From the NCBI RefSeq assembly GCF_015910535.1, contig NZ_JACBJG010000007.1, positions 186,001 through 250,000 of the forward strand: a stretch of 64,000 nucleotides of DNA, written 5' to 3'. Positions 35,152 through 44,577 of the stretch are shown one piece after another. Source of the stretch: Saccharomonospora sp. NB11 (GTDB lineage: Bacteria > Actinomycetota > Actinomycetes > Mycobacteriales > Pseudonocardiaceae). Both the position numbers and the translations under genes were made by a program. The notes under the pieces are model-generated. The model worked only from the letters and a program-made list of their open reading frames with translations. It was not told the DNA's origin and searched no databases. Each line of letters opens with the position of its first letter. The stretch's first letter is position 1.

Positions 35152-35345
35152 CGTGCAGGTGATGCAGGCATGCGTCCAGGTGATCACAACGCGCGTGCAG
35201 GGAGCGCCGACACACGTGCAGGGGGTGCGGACACGCGTGCAGGGGGTGCCGACATGCGTGCAGGGGGTGCGGACATGCGTGCAGGGGACGCCGACACGCG
35301 TGCAGGAGATGCAGGCATGCGTGCGGGTGGCGCGGACACGCCCGG
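35152..35345 (-). repeat. Intergenic 21-bp repeat array 5 (single polarity)
   Basis: About nine units run between the Mce-associated gene and the arginase-like gene, both on the minus strand. All units have one polarity (GCGGACACGCGTGCAGGGG-type on the plus strand, so GTGTCSGC reading leftward). Units alternate between GCGGACA and GCCGACA and between ACGCGTG and ATGCGTG. The right end is the cap GCGGACACGCCCGGG, 15 bp from the stop of the Mce-associated gene; read on the minus strand the array begins with the cap and runs away from that stop. Confidence 0.9.
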
Positions 35346-35360
35346 GCGGGCGGGGTGGGG

Positions 35361-35861
35361 TCAGGACTGGGTCAGGTCCGAGACGTACCAGCGGCCGTCC
35401 TCGCGGGTCGCGGTGACGAGGAGGACCGCCGCCGACGACGTGGGTTCGGCGTCGTCGCCTCGCTCGGCGGTCTGGTCGAGAAACAGCAGGAGCTGCGCCC
35501 GCTCGTCGGTCAGCGACAGCACGGCGGAGTCCACCACACGGCTCGTGACCGACAGCCGTTGCTCCGGGGCGTTGCTGCTCACCTTGGTGAACAACTGCCG
35601 GTACTGCTCGCGCGCCGGACCCCGCAGCAGGTCCTCGGCGGCCCGTTCGGTGGCGTCGACGTCGTCGAAGTGGTACGTGAACACCTTGTTCACCACCCGG
35701 CCGACCGCCGAGCGCACCTCGCGGGTGGCGTCGGCGTCGACGTGGGCGAGGTTGGTGGCCGTCTCCGAGGTCCGCATCGATCGGGAGAGCACCGTGCCCA
35801 CGGCGCCGAACCCGGCGAGCAGTGCCGCCACGACGAGCAGGGTGAGCACCCGCCGGTTCAT
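35361..35861 (-). CDS. Mce-associated membrane protein (Mas), second
   Basis: This 166-residue protein has one N-terminal transmembrane helix (VLTLLVVAALLAGFGAVGTVL) and an extracytoplasmic domain of the Mce-associated type (VFTYHFDDVDATERAAEDLLRGPAREQYRQLF, then REDGRWYVSDL). Mas proteins stabilise or accompany Mce lipid transporters. It is the last gene of the operon, 10 bp after the first mas gene. Repeat array 5 follows. Confidence 0.85.
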   Translation of the reverse strand: MNRRVLTLLVVAALLAGFGAVGTVLSRSMRTSETATNLAHVDADATREVRSAVGRVVNKVFTYHFDDVDATERAAEDLLRGPAREQYRQLFTKVSSNAPEQRLSVTSRVVDSAVLSLTDERAQLLLFLDQTAERGDDAEPTSSAAVLLVTATREDGRWYVSDLTQS

Positions 35862-35871
35862 GCCTCACCTC

Positions 35872-36381
35872 TCACTTCGCACCTCCGACGGGCACCGTCT
35901 CGAACGACTCGACCTTCCAGGCGTCGCCGGTGTGCCGTAGCTGGGCGCGGTAGCGGGTGCGCGTGTACGCCGGTTCGGCCCCGTCCCGGGCGGTGGTGAT
36001 CTCCACCGAGGCCAGCAGCGTGGCGCGACCGTGGTCGGCGTCGAACTCGCTGAGCGCGGCGTGCAGCACGGTGCCGGTGGCCACCGTGCCCGCCTGCTCG
36101 ACGGCGGTGAGGGTCGCCGGGTCGGTGTCCTCCAACTCGGCGTGCAGCTTCCCGGTGGTGGCGTCCAGCCAGCGGCGGACGCCCGCCTCGACGTCCGTGT
36201 GGTCCATGGTGGTCAGTTCTGCGACGCGGTCGCGCCCCTGTCGCAGGGCCTCGTCGCGGGCCTCGGCGGTGTGGAGGCCGTCGTCGGTGGCGGCGGAGAA
36301 CCACGACACCGCGCCCCACCCGGCGAACACGGCCGCGGCGACCACCGCGGCCACGCCGAGCGCACCGAGTGCGCGCGTCAT
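35872..36381 (-). CDS. Mce-associated membrane protein (Mas), first
   Basis: This 169-residue protein has an N-terminal transmembrane helix (ALGALGVAAVVAAAVFAGWGAVSWF), a helical stretch and a small C-terminal sheet domain (YRAQLRHTGDAWKVESFETVPVG) that matches Mce-associated proteins. The ATG at 36381 overlaps the mceF TGA by 4 nt, fixing the start. It is co-translated with mceF and followed by the second mas. Confidence 0.85.
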   Translation of the reverse strand: MTRALGALGVAAVVAAAVFAGWGAVSWFSAATDDGLHTAEARDEALRQGRDRVAELTTMDHTDVEAGVRRWLDATTGKLHAELEDTDPATLTAVEQAGTVATGTVLHAALSEFDADHGRATLLASVEITTARDGAEPAYTRTRYRAQLRHTGDAWKVESFETVPVGGAK

Positions 36382-37562
36382 TCCTCGTCGAGCCACAGCA
36401 GATCCTTCAGCGAGGTCCGGGTGGCGTCGGCGCCGGAGAGGACGCCGGGCTGCGCCACGAGGGGAAGTCCGCCCTGGGGGACGTGTTGCGACGTCCGGGC
36501 GGGGGTGGAGCCCGAGGGCAGGGTGCAGCGGGCGTCGGTGTTGAACGGCGCGTCGCCGGTGTCCTCGCCGCTGCGGTAACGGGTGCCTTCGTAGCCGCGC
36601 ACGCACGGCAGCGGGTCGAAGAACGACAGGGCGACGGAGAACTCGTCGCCGTCGAGGGCGGCGGACGTCGCGGCGGTGGCCTTGGGCAGCATCACGAGCA
36701 GGTGCTCCATACCGTCCACTCGGGCCGAGAAGAGCCGGGACGTCGTCAGCAGGTTCGCCACGAGCACCGACAGTCCGGGGTCGGTCTCGCGCAGCAGCTC
36801 GCTCACCTCCACGGCCGCGCCGGGCGCGCGGGCGATGAGCTCGCGCAGGTCGCCGTCGGCGTCGGCCAGTTCGGCGGCGAAGTCCTTGGCGTCGTGCGCG
36901 AACGAACGCCACGCCTCGGCCGACTCCGCCTGCGTGCGCAGCACCGTGGCCCCGTCCTGGATGAGCGAGGAGGTCTGCGGCAGGTACTCGGTGGCGGTCC
37001 GGGTGAACTCGCGCGACGAGTCGAGCAGCACCTGCAGATCGTCGCCGGTGCCCTGGAAGGCGGTGTAGAGCTCGTCCACCACCGTTTGCAGCGACTCGGT
37101 GGGCACCGACTCGGTGAACGCGGTGAGGTTGCCGAGCAGTGCGTCCACCCCGAGTGGCACCGTGGTGGAGCTCTCGGGGATCACGGAGCCGTCCGTCAGG
37201 TACGGCCCGAGTCCCGTGCGGGGTTGCAGGTCGACGTACTGCTCACCGACGGCCGACCGGTTCGCCACGACCGCCTGGGAGTTCGCGGGGATCGGCGGTG
37301 CGTCGTCGTGGAGCCGCAGGTCCGCCTCCATGCCGTCGTCGGTGAGTCGCAACCGGGTCACCTCGCCGACGGCCACCCCTCGGTAGGTCACCTCGCTGCC
37401 GCTGAAGAGGCCACCACCGTCGGCCAACTGCAGGCGCACGACGGGGCCGCCCGCACCGAAGAGGCGACCGAGGTCGGCATAGCTTGCGCCGACGAACGTG
37501 GTGACGGTGAGCGCCACGGCGACGAACGCGACGAGCTGGATCTTGATGCGCCGGGTGAGCAT
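36378..37562 (-). CDS. mceF: Mce family protein MceF
   Basis: This is the sixth Mce subunit of the operon, 394 residues. A transmembrane helix (residues about 8-27) is followed by the MCE/MlaD domain (LQLADGGGLFSGSEVTYRGVAVGEVTRLRL, to about residue 115), then a long helical region and a Pro/Gly-rich tail. Six MCE proteins form a hexameric tunnel that carries lipids across the envelope between the YrbE permease and the outer membrane. It overlaps mceE by 1 bp and mas by 4 nt. The substrate cannot be told from sequence. Confidence 0.93.
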   Translation of the reverse strand: MLTRRIKIQLVAFVAVALTVTTFVGASYADLGRLFGAGGPVVRLQLADGGGLFSGSEVTYRGVAVGEVTRLRLTDDGMEADLRLHDDAPPIPANSQAVVANRSAVGEQYVDLQPRTGLGPYLTDGSVIPESSTTVPLGVDALLGNLTAFTESVPTESLQTVVDELYTAFQGTGDDLQVLLDSSREFTRTATEYLPQTSSLIQDGATVLRTQAESAEAWRSFAHDAKDFAAELADADGDLRELIARAPGAAVEVSELLRETDPGLSVLVANLLTTSRLFSARVDGMEHLLVMLPKATAATSAALDGDEFSVALSFFDPLPCVRGYEGTRYRSGEDTGDAPFNTDARCTLPSGSTPARTSQHVPQGGLPLVAQPGVLSGADATRTSLKDLLWLDEE

Positions 37563-38617
37563 CAGCGGTCACCTGCCCTGGCGGGAGAGTCGGTGGTCGG
37601 CAACGGCAGCAGCGGGATGGGCGCCGTGTAGCCGTCGGCGGGGACGACCTCCACGAAGGTGTTCAGGTAATCGCCCTCGATGCCGTCGAGCACGGTGTCG
37701 GTGAAGGGGAACGTCGCGAGGATCTCCAGGGAGCGGGGCAGCGACTGCCCGGCCTCGGCGAGCCCGTCGAGCGTGGGCGCGAGGGCTTCGAGGTCGGCGA
37801 CGAGGTCCTCGCGGGTCTTGTGGATGACGTCCACGGCGACATCGGAGAGCTCGTCCAGCGACTCCAACATCGTGACGAGCTGTTCGCGCTGGTCGCGCAG
37901 TTCCTCCAGGCCGGGGGTGAGGTCGTTGAGTGCTCCCCGGATGGCGTCCTCGCGTTCGGCGAGGGTGGTCGACAGGCGATTCAGCCCGTCGAGCGCGTCC
38001 ACGATCTCGTCGCGGTGATCGTCCAGATCGGACACGAGGTGGTCGACGTGGCGGAGGAAGTCCTTGATCTCGGCTTCGTTGCCGGTCATGACCTCGTTGA
38101 GTTCGTGGTTGATGGTGCGCAGTTGCGCGATGCCGCCGCCGTTGAGCAGCAACGACAGCGCGCCGAAGACTTCCTCGACCTCGACGTGCCGGTTGGTGCG
38201 GGAGACGGGGATGAGGTCGCCGTCGGCGAGTCGGGCGCGGGGTTCGCCGTGATCGGGTGCGGCGAGTTCCACGAACTTCTCACCGAGCAGGCTCGACTGG
38301 CGGATGTTGGCGAGCGTGTCGGCGGGCAGCTCGACGTCGCCGTTGACGAGCAGGACGACTTCCGCCTGCCAGTCGTCGGTGTCGGCGAGCTCGATGGACG
38401 CGACCCGGCCGACGGGCACGTCGTTGACCTTCACGGCGGCGTGCGGCACGAGGTCGAGCACGTCGTCGAAGTACGCCGTGACGCGGTACGGCTCGTCGCC
38501 GAGGTCGGCGCCACCCGGCAGCGGGAGGTCCTGCACCCCGCCGAAGCTCGGGGCACATCCGGCGAGCACGAGGCCCGCGACGACGGCCACACTTCCGAAC
38601 GCGGTTCGTCTGGTCAC
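37562..38617 (-). CDS. mceE: Mce family lipoprotein MceE
   Basis: This 351-residue subunit has a lipobox (VVAGLVLAGCAPS, Cys at residue 21), as is characteristic for the fifth Mce subunit. The MCE domain follows (YRVTAYFDDVLDLVPHAAVKVNDVPVGRVASI), then extended helices (about residues 150-300). It overlaps mceD by 4 nt and mceF by 1 bp. It should be lipid-anchored in the periplasm or outer leaflet as part of the transporter hexamer. Confidence 0.93.
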   Translation of the reverse strand: MTRRTAFGSVAVVAGLVLAGCAPSFGGVQDLPLPGGADLGDEPYRVTAYFDDVLDLVPHAAVKVNDVPVGRVASIELADTDDWQAEVVLLVNGDVELPADTLANIRQSSLLGEKFVELAAPDHGEPRARLADGDLIPVSRTNRHVEVEEVFGALSLLLNGGGIAQLRTINHELNEVMTGNEAEIKDFLRHVDHLVSDLDDHRDEIVDALDGLNRLSTTLAEREDAIRGALNDLTPGLEELRDQREQLVTMLESLDELSDVAVDVIHKTREDLVADLEALAPTLDGLAEAGQSLPRSLEILATFPFTDTVLDGIEGDYLNTFVEVVPADGYTAPIPLLPLPTTDSPARAGDR

Positions 38618-39609
38618 CGCGCACCTCCCGAACCGCCGGCCGCGTACTCCAGCGGATTGATCCTGCCCTGCAGCGTGCCGCTGCGGGGATCGAAGGTGTT
38701 GTAGGCGTTCTCGGCGGCGACGGGGGCGACGTCGAGTGCCTCGGCCAGCGAGGCGCGCCGGTCGACCACGAGCTGGGTGAGGTCGGCGAGGTCGTCGACG
38801 CCTGCTTTCAGCGCCTCCCGGTGTTCGGCGACGAAGTCCTGGACGTCGGCGAGCGCCTTGCCGAGGGTCGCGAGTGCCGCCGACAGTTCCTCCTTGTCGG
38901 TGGCGAGGATGTCGGCGACGTTCGACAGTTGCTCGGTCGCCTCGCGTACCTGCTTGTCGTTGCCCGCCAGCATGGCCGTGAAGGTGGCCAGCGACTCGAC
39001 CGTGGAGAAGAGGTCGTCGTCGGAGTCGGCGAGGGTGCGGGTGAGATCGCCGAAGTTGCGCACGGTCTCGGCGAAGGACTGCCCGTTGCCGTCGAGCACG
39101 TCGGCGCCGGTGTCGAGGAGGTCGGACAGCGCGCCGTCGGCGTTGGCGCCGTCGGGGCCGAGCGCGGTGGCGAGGTCGTCGAGGCTCTCGTACAGCTCGT
39201 CGAGTTCCACGGGAACGGCGGTGCGCGACCGGGGGATCACGGCGCCGTCGAGGAGACGGGGGCCGCCTCGGGCGAGGTCGGAGAGCTGCACGTAGCGGTC
39301 GGCGACCACGCTCGGGGAGACGATGAGCGCGCGCGTGTCCCGCGCCACCGGCGCGTCGGCCTCCACGGACAAGGTGAGCCGCACGCGCGACGGTTCGGGC
39401 GTCACCTCGACGACCTCACCGACCCGTACCCCGAGCACCTTGACGTCCGAGCCGACGTAGACACCGACGGCGCGGTCGAAGTAGGCGGTCACGGTCTTCT
39501 CGCCGGACGCGCCGAAGACCCACCACAGTGCCCCGGCCGTCACGACGGCGGCGACGACGAGCACCGTGATGATCCGTGTGGTGCGAAGCCGAGTCCACAC
39601 GGTCCTCAC
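38614..39609 (-). CDS. mceD: Mce family protein MceD
   Basis: This 331-residue fourth Mce subunit has a transmembrane helix (IITVLVVAAVVTAGALWWVFG), the MCE domain (KTVTAYFDRAVGVYVGSDVKVLGVRVGEVVEVTPE) and long helices. A GTG at 39609 overlaps the mceC stop by 4 nt (GTGA), which fixes the start over the longer open frame. Confidence 0.92.
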   Translation of the reverse strand: MRTVWTRLRTTRIITVLVVAAVVTAGALWWVFGASGEKTVTAYFDRAVGVYVGSDVKVLGVRVGEVVEVTPEPSRVRLTLSVEADAPVARDTRALIVSPSVVADRYVQLSDLARGGPRLLDGAVIPRSRTAVPVELDELYESLDDLATALGPDGANADGALSDLLDTGADVLDGNGQSFAETVRNFGDLTRTLADSDDDLFSTVESLATFTAMLAGNDKQVREATEQLSNVADILATDKEELSAALATLGKALADVQDFVAEHREALKAGVDDLADLTQLVVDRRASLAEALDVAPVAAENAYNTFDPRSGTLQGRINPLEYAAGGSGGAR

Positions 39610-40586
39610 CTCCGATCCGGGGGTACGCAGGGGGCACGGTTGTCGGGAACGAGCCCGCACAGGTAGGCGTCGAGCCAGCGGCCGCTGCCCACGGCGTTGT
39701 TCACGACGCGGAAGTACGGCCCGGCGAGTTCGAGCGTGCGGTCGAGGTCGTCGCGGTGCCGCTGGAGGATGTCGGTGACCTCGTTGAGCGAGTCCAACGT
39801 GGGACCGAGCTGTTCGGTGTTGTCGGCGACGAGCCCGGAGATCTGTTCGGCGAGGTCGCGCGCGCCGGTGAGCAGCCGGTGGATGGCGTCGCGCCGCTGG
39901 TCCAGCTCGGTGAGCAGCAGGTTGCCGTCGTTGACGAGTTGCTCGAACTCGTCGCTGGACTCGGCCAGCACGTCGGCCACGGTGTGCGCGTTCTCCAGCA
40001 GCTCGAACAGTTCGTCGTCGCGGGACGCGATGGTCGTCGAGAGCGCGGTGAGGCCGTCGAGCGCGTCGCGGACGTGGTCCTCGGCTCCGTCGAAGGTCTC
40101 GCTGAGGGTGCGGAAGCTCTCGGCGAGCTGGTCGGTGTCGATGGCTCCCGCAGTGCTCGCGAGTCGTTCGAACGCGGTGGTGACGTCGTAGGGCGTGGTG
40201 GTGCGGCCCAAGGGGATCGGCTGGTCGGGGTCGAGCACCGCGTCGCCGGTGGGGTGCAGTGCGAGGTACTTCTGCCCCAGCAATGTCTTGATCTTGATCT
40301 CGGCCGTGGTCCGGTTGCCCACCCAGGCGTCGTCGACGCGGAAGGAGACGAGCACTCGGTCCTCGGCCAGTTCGACGTCGGTGACCTCACCCACCTTGAT
40401 CCCGGCGACCCGCACCTCGTTGGAGGGCATGAGCCCGGCCGCCTCGGCGAACTCGGCTTGATAGGTGGTGCCGCCACCGATGAGCGGCAGGTACTCGTAG
40501 TTGAGTGTCGCGACCGTGACACCGGCGAGCAGCGCCGTGCCCACGATGCCGAGTGTCAGCGGGTTGCGTTCGCGGAAGGACGTCAT
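39606..40586 (-). CDS. mceC: Mce family protein MceC
   Basis: This 326-residue third Mce subunit opens FRERNPLTLGIVGTALLAGVTVATLNYEYLPLI, a transmembrane helix, then the MCE domain (TTYQAEFAEAAGLMPSNEVRVAGIKVGEVTDVEL). Cysteines at the C-terminal end (AYLCGLVPDNRAPCVPP) are typical of these subunits. The ATG at 40586 overlaps the mceB stop (ATGA). Confidence 0.92.
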   Translation of the reverse strand: MTSFRERNPLTLGIVGTALLAGVTVATLNYEYLPLIGGGTTYQAEFAEAAGLMPSNEVRVAGIKVGEVTDVELAEDRVLVSFRVDDAWVGNRTTAEIKIKTLLGQKYLALHPTGDAVLDPDQPIPLGRTTTPYDVTTAFERLASTAGAIDTDQLAESFRTLSETFDGAEDHVRDALDGLTALSTTIASRDDELFELLENAHTVADVLAESSDEFEQLVNDGNLLLTELDQRRDAIHRLLTGARDLAEQISGLVADNTEQLGPTLDSLNEVTDILQRHRDDLDRTLELAGPYFRVVNNAVGSGRWLDAYLCGLVPDNRAPCVPPDRR

Positions 40587-41593
40587 CGGCCGCACCTCGC
40601 GGGCAGGGGTCCGTCGTTGATACCGGTGGGGGGATCGGTCAGCAGCACCGCTTCGCAGAGGTAGACGTTGAGGAACGAACCGTAGGAGGCGGTGCGGCCG
40701 ATCGCTTCGAACTTCTCCGGGGTGGTGACGAGGAACCGCTCCAGGTCGTCCGAACCGGACACCAGGATCTGCGACACCTCGCCGAGTTCGGCGATGCTCT
40801 CCTTGAGCGGTCGCCGGGCCGTCTCGAAGAGGCCTGCTGTGGCGGTGGTGAGTTCGGCCATGCCCTCGACGGACTCGCCGATGGCGGTGCGGTCGGCGGC
40901 GAGCCCCGACACCAACTCCTGGAGCGTCGACACGAGCGTGGTGAGGGCGTCGCCCTCGGTGTTGATCGTGTCGAGCACCGCGTTGAGGTTCGTGATCACC
41001 TCGCCGATCACCTTGTCGCGGTCGGCGAGGGTCGCGGTCAGCGAGCCCGTGTGCGTGAGCAGGCTCTCCACGGTGCCGCTCTCGCCCTGCAACACCTGGA
41101 TGATCTCGCCGGAGAGCTGGTTGACCTCCTCGGGGTCCAGCGCGGAGAACAACGGCTGGAAACCCTGGAACAGTTCGGTGAGGTCGAGCGCGGGGCGCGT
41201 GCGGTCCAGCGGGATCTCCGCGCCCGGTTCGAGGTGGTCGGGCTCGGGGTACTCGCCGCGTTCGAGGGCGATGTAGCGCTGTCCCAGCATGTTGCGGTAG
41301 CGGATGATCGCCGTGGTGTCGGCGGGCAGGCGGCGACCGGACTCCACCGAGAAGTGCACCAGCGCGAGGTGGCGGTCGACGATCTCCAGCTCGTCGACCT
41401 GCCCGACCCGCACACCCGCGATCCGCACGTCGTCACCCGGGTTGAGCGAGGTGACGTCGGTGAAACGCGCGGTGTAGGACGTGCGGTCGTCGACCCCGAC
41501 ACCGGAGATCGACAACGCGAGCACGGCGGTCGCCACCGTGGTGACCAGGACGAACGCGAGACCTTTCAGCAGGGGAGCGACGATGCTTCTCAC
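40583..41593 (-). CDS. mceB: Mce family protein MceB
   Basis: This 336-residue second Mce subunit has a transmembrane helix (LLKGLAFVLVTTVATAVLALSISG), the MCE domain (SYTARFTDVTSLNPGDDVRIAGVRVGQVDELEI), long helices and a C-terminal NVYLCEAVLL with a conserved cysteine. The GTG at 41593 overlaps the mceA stop by 4 nt. Confidence 0.92.
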   Translation of the reverse strand: MRSIVAPLLKGLAFVLVTTVATAVLALSISGVGVDDRTSYTARFTDVTSLNPGDDVRIAGVRVGQVDELEIVDRHLALVHFSVESGRRLPADTTAIIRYRNMLGQRYIALERGEYPEPDHLEPGAEIPLDRTRPALDLTELFQGFQPLFSALDPEEVNQLSGEIIQVLQGESGTVESLLTHTGSLTATLADRDKVIGEVITNLNAVLDTINTEGDALTTLVSTLQELVSGLAADRTAIGESVEGMAELTTATAGLFETARRPLKESIAELGEVSQILVSGSDDLERFLVTTPEKFEAIGRTASYGSFLNVYLCEAVLLTDPPTGINDGPLPARCGR

Positions 41594-42876
41594 TTGAGGG
41601 TCACCTCCGTGCCCCGGTAGACGGGTCCCACGAGGACACTGCTCCACTCGGGCACCTGGTCGACGCCGACGCCGAGGTCCCCGGCGAGCAGCGTGGAGAG
41701 CAGTTGGCGTTCCTGCGGGGAGTTGGGCAGGCCGAGATCCACGCCGTCACCGCTGCGGTCGGGGACCAGCGCCTCGGTGCCGCGTTGCGGGCGGGAGGGT
41801 GCCATGCCCTCGCGCGGAGTGACACCGCTCGGGTAGCAGCGGGGACCGGAATCAGCGGTGTAGGCGGGGTCGTCGGCGCCCGGCACGTACGCACCCCGCG
41901 GGTCGGTGACGAGGCTGCCCTGCATGCGCAGGCCGGGCTTGTTCGTGCCCTTGCCGAGCACGGCGTCCATGGCGGGCGTCAGCTCGTCGAGAGCGCGCAG
42001 GGTGCACGCGAAGCTGGGGGAGTAACGGGCGGCCACTTCCAGGGGCGCTCGGCTCTCGGCCGACAGCCGGATCAGGTTGTCGGCGTTGGCGCGCAGGAAC
42101 GCGGTGACGTCGCCCGACGTCGTGGTGACCTGCGCGTACAGGCCACGCAGTTCGGGACCCTGCTCCTGCACGGTGCCGAGCGTCACGGCGGTGTCGGTGA
42201 GCGCGTCGAGCAGGTCGGGTGAGATGTCGCCGTAGAGTTGCGCGACCTCGCCGAGGTCGCGGATGTTCTCGTGCAACGCGGGCAGGTTCGGGTTGAACTC
42301 CTCCAGGTAGTTCGCCGCCTGCACCAGCGTGTCGCCCACCTGCTCGCCTCGCCCGTCGAGGGCGGTGGCCACGGCGCTGAGCGTGCTGGCCAGCTTCTGG
42401 GGCTGCACCGACTTCAGCACGGGCAGCAGCTCGTCGAACGCGCGCTCCAGCTCGACGGCGTTCTCCGAACGGTCCTGGGTGATCACGTCGCCGTCGGACA
42501 GCGGGGCGGCCGTCGAGTCGTCGGGAATGGACAGTTGCACGTACCGCTCGCCGAACAGCGTCTTCGGCACCAGCAGGGCGGTGACGTCCTTCGGCAGGCG
42601 GGACACGCTGGCAGGGTCGAGCGCCAGTTCGATCTCGGCGCCGTCGGGCCTGGCCTTGATCGACCGGACCTCGCCGACGAGGACCCCGCGGGCCTTGACG
42701 TCGGAGTACTGCCGGAGTTGGTTGCCCACCCGATCGGTCTGCAACGTGACCGACACCGACGTGGTGAACTCCTTGTCGTAGATGCGGACCGACAAGTCCA
42801 CGAGCAACACGAGGACGAGGCAGAACGCGAGTCCCGTGAGCCGGACGCCGAGCTTGCGCAGTCGTGTCGTCTTCAT
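41590..42876 (-). CDS. mceA: Mce family protein MceA
   Basis: This 428-residue first Mce subunit has an N-terminal transmembrane helix (LGVRLTGLAFCLVLVLLVDLSV), the MCE domain (TSVSVTLQTDRVGNQLRQYSDVKARGVLVGEVRSI), a helical barrel region and a Pro/Arg-rich tail with SGPRCYPSGVTP. The ATG at 42876 overlaps the yrbEB stop by 4 nt; the longer open frame upstream is a shadow of yrbEB. Confidence 0.93.
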   Translation of the reverse strand: MKTTRLRKLGVRLTGLAFCLVLVLLVDLSVRIYDKEFTTSVSVTLQTDRVGNQLRQYSDVKARGVLVGEVRSIKARPDGAEIELALDPASVSRLPKDVTALLVPKTLFGERYVQLSIPDDSTAAPLSDGDVITQDRSENAVELERAFDELLPVLKSVQPQKLASTLSAVATALDGRGEQVGDTLVQAANYLEEFNPNLPALHENIRDLGEVAQLYGDISPDLLDALTDTAVTLGTVQEQGPELRGLYAQVTTTSGDVTAFLRANADNLIRLSAESRAPLEVAARYSPSFACTLRALDELTPAMDAVLGKGTNKPGLRMQGSLVTDPRGAYVPGADDPAYTADSGPRCYPSGVTPREGMAPSRPQRGTEALVPDRSGDGVDLGLPNSPQERQLLSTLLAGDLGVGVDQVPEWSSVLVGPVYRGTEVTLK

Positions 42877-43727
42877 CCCGCCACCCGTACCGTCGTCGTG
42901 GCGCCCCAGATCGCGAGGCTGGCGAAGAAGTCGAGCAGGGCCACCGCCACGATCGCGGTGCGGACCCCGCGCCCGACGGCGACTCCGACGCCCGCCGGGC
43001 CGCCGCTGGCGTGGTAGCCGTAGTAGCAGTGCGTCAGCACCACCACGACGCTGAAGATGAGCACCTTCACGAACGACCAGAGCACGTCCTCGGGTGGGAG
43101 GAACAGCGAGAAGTAGTGGTCGTAGGTGCCTTCGGACTGGCCGTAGAACCACACCGTGATCTGGCGCGACGCCACATACGAGGTCAGCAGGCCCACCGCG
43201 TAGAGCGGGATGATCGCGCAGAACCCGGCGATGATGCGGGTGGTGACGAGGTACGGGATGCTCGGCACCCCCATGACCTCCAGCGCGTCGACCTCCTCGG
43301 AGATCTGCATGGCCCCGAGCTGGGCGGTGAAGCCGCAGCCCACGGTCGCCGAGAGGGCGAGACCGGCGACGAGCGGGGCGATCTCCCGCGTGTTGAAGTA
43401 CGCGGAGATGAAGCCCGCGAACGCCGCCGTGCCCACCTGGTTCATGGCCGTGTAGCCCTGGAGACCCACGACCACACCGGTGAACATGGTCATGCCGACC
43501 ATGACGCCGACGGTGCCGCCGATCACCGCGAGTGCGCCGCTGCCGAAGCTCACCTCGGCAAGCAGTCGCATGATCTCGCGGGGATACCGCCGCAGTGCCC
43601 GGGGAATCCACGCCAGGGCACGCAGGCTGAAGAGCACCGCCTCGCCGACGGTGTCCAGAAAAGACAGTCTCCGGTCGAGGCTCGCCAGTCCTCGGGCGGC
43701 GCGCGGCCGGACAGGTGTGGTGGTCAC
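42873..43727 (-). CDS. yrbEB: Mce-transporter permease YrbEB
   Basis: This 284-residue MlaE-family integral membrane permease has five or six hydrophobic segments (for example SGALAVIGGTVGVMVGMTMFTGVV and YLVTTRIIAGFCAIIPLYAVGLL) and the cytoplasmic coupling helix EEVDALEVMGVPS that contacts the ATPase. It pairs with YrbEA. The ATPase (MceG/Mkl) is not in this window and, as in mycobacteria, is probably encoded elsewhere. It starts 4 bp after the yrbEA stop. Confidence 0.95.
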   Translation of the reverse strand: MTTTPVRPRAARGLASLDRRLSFLDTVGEAVLFSLRALAWIPRALRRYPREIMRLLAEVSFGSGALAVIGGTVGVMVGMTMFTGVVVGLQGYTAMNQVGTAAFAGFISAYFNTREIAPLVAGLALSATVGCGFTAQLGAMQISEEVDALEVMGVPSIPYLVTTRIIAGFCAIIPLYAVGLLTSYVASRQITVWFYGQSEGTYDHYFSLFLPPEDVLWSFVKVLIFSVVVVLTHCYYGYHASGGPAGVGVAVGRGVRTAIVAVALLDFFASLAIWGATTTVRVAG

Positions 43728-43731
43728 GTGC

Positions 43732-44535
43732 TCACATCCCCTTCGGCGGCACGAGCTGGAGGTAGACGGTCGTCAGCACGAAGTTCACGAGGAACAGCAG
43801 CAGGAACGTGATGACCACGGACTGGTTCACGGCGTCCCCGACACCCTTCGGCCCCGGTGCGGGGTTCAGTCCTCGGTAGGCGGCCACGACGCCGGCGACG
43901 AACCCGAAGATCAACGCCTTCACCTCGCTGATCCACAGGTCGGGAAGCTGGGCCAACGCGGAGAAGCTCGCGAGGTAGGCGCCCGGGGTGCCGTCCTGCA
44001 TGACGACGTTGAAGAAGTAACCGCCGCACACGCCGACGACGCTCACCATGCCGTTGAGGAAGACCGCCACGGCCATGGCGGCGAGCACCCGCGGCACGAC
44101 GAGTCGCTGCACCGGGGAGACGCCGAGCACCTCCATGGCGTCGATCTCCTCGCGGATCGTGCGCGAGCCGAGGTCGGCGCACATGGCCGAGCCGCCCGCG
44201 CCCGCGATGAGCAGGGCGGTGACGATCGGGCTGGCCTGCTGGATGATCGCGAGGACGCTCGCCGCACCGGTGAACGACTGCGCCCCGATCTGGGTCGTCA
44301 GCGACCCGACGTGCAGGGCGATGACACCACCGAACGGAATGGCCACGAGCGCGGTGGGCAGGATCGAGACGCTGGCGATGAACCAGAACTGCTGGACGAA
44401 TTCCCGGAACTGGAAAGGCCTGCGCGGAATGCAGCGCAGAACATCGAGCGCCAACGCGTACATCCTGCCGGTCTGCCGCAGTGCCGCGGCTCCGGGAAAC
44501 GAACGCTTGGCCGCGTCGTCGACGTCTGTGGCCAC
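43732..44535 (-). CDS. yrbEA: Mce-transporter permease YrbEA
   Basis: This 267-residue MlaE-family permease is the first gene of the mce operon. It shows FQFREFVQQFWFIASVSILPTALVAIPFGGVIAL, the coupling helix REEIDAMEVLGVSPVQRLVVPR and several membrane spans. The GTG at 44535 is preceded by GGAGGAG at 6-nt spacing; the open frame extends much further upstream but contains no membrane-protein sequence. A perfect palindrome lies 43 bp before this start. Confidence 0.94.
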   Translation of the reverse strand: MATDVDDAAKRSFPGAAALRQTGRMYALALDVLRCIPRRPFQFREFVQQFWFIASVSILPTALVAIPFGGVIALHVGSLTTQIGAQSFTGAASVLAIIQQASPIVTALLIAGAGGSAMCADLGSRTIREEIDAMEVLGVSPVQRLVVPRVLAAMAVAVFLNGMVSVVGVCGGYFFNVVMQDGTPGAYLASFSALAQLPDLWISEVKALIFGFVAGVVAAYRGLNPAPGPKGVGDAVNQSVVITFLLLFLVNFVLTTVYLQLVPPKGM

Positions 44536-44577
44536 TCGCGACTCCTCCGGTTCCGGGAACCCTGGTTCCACGTTTTT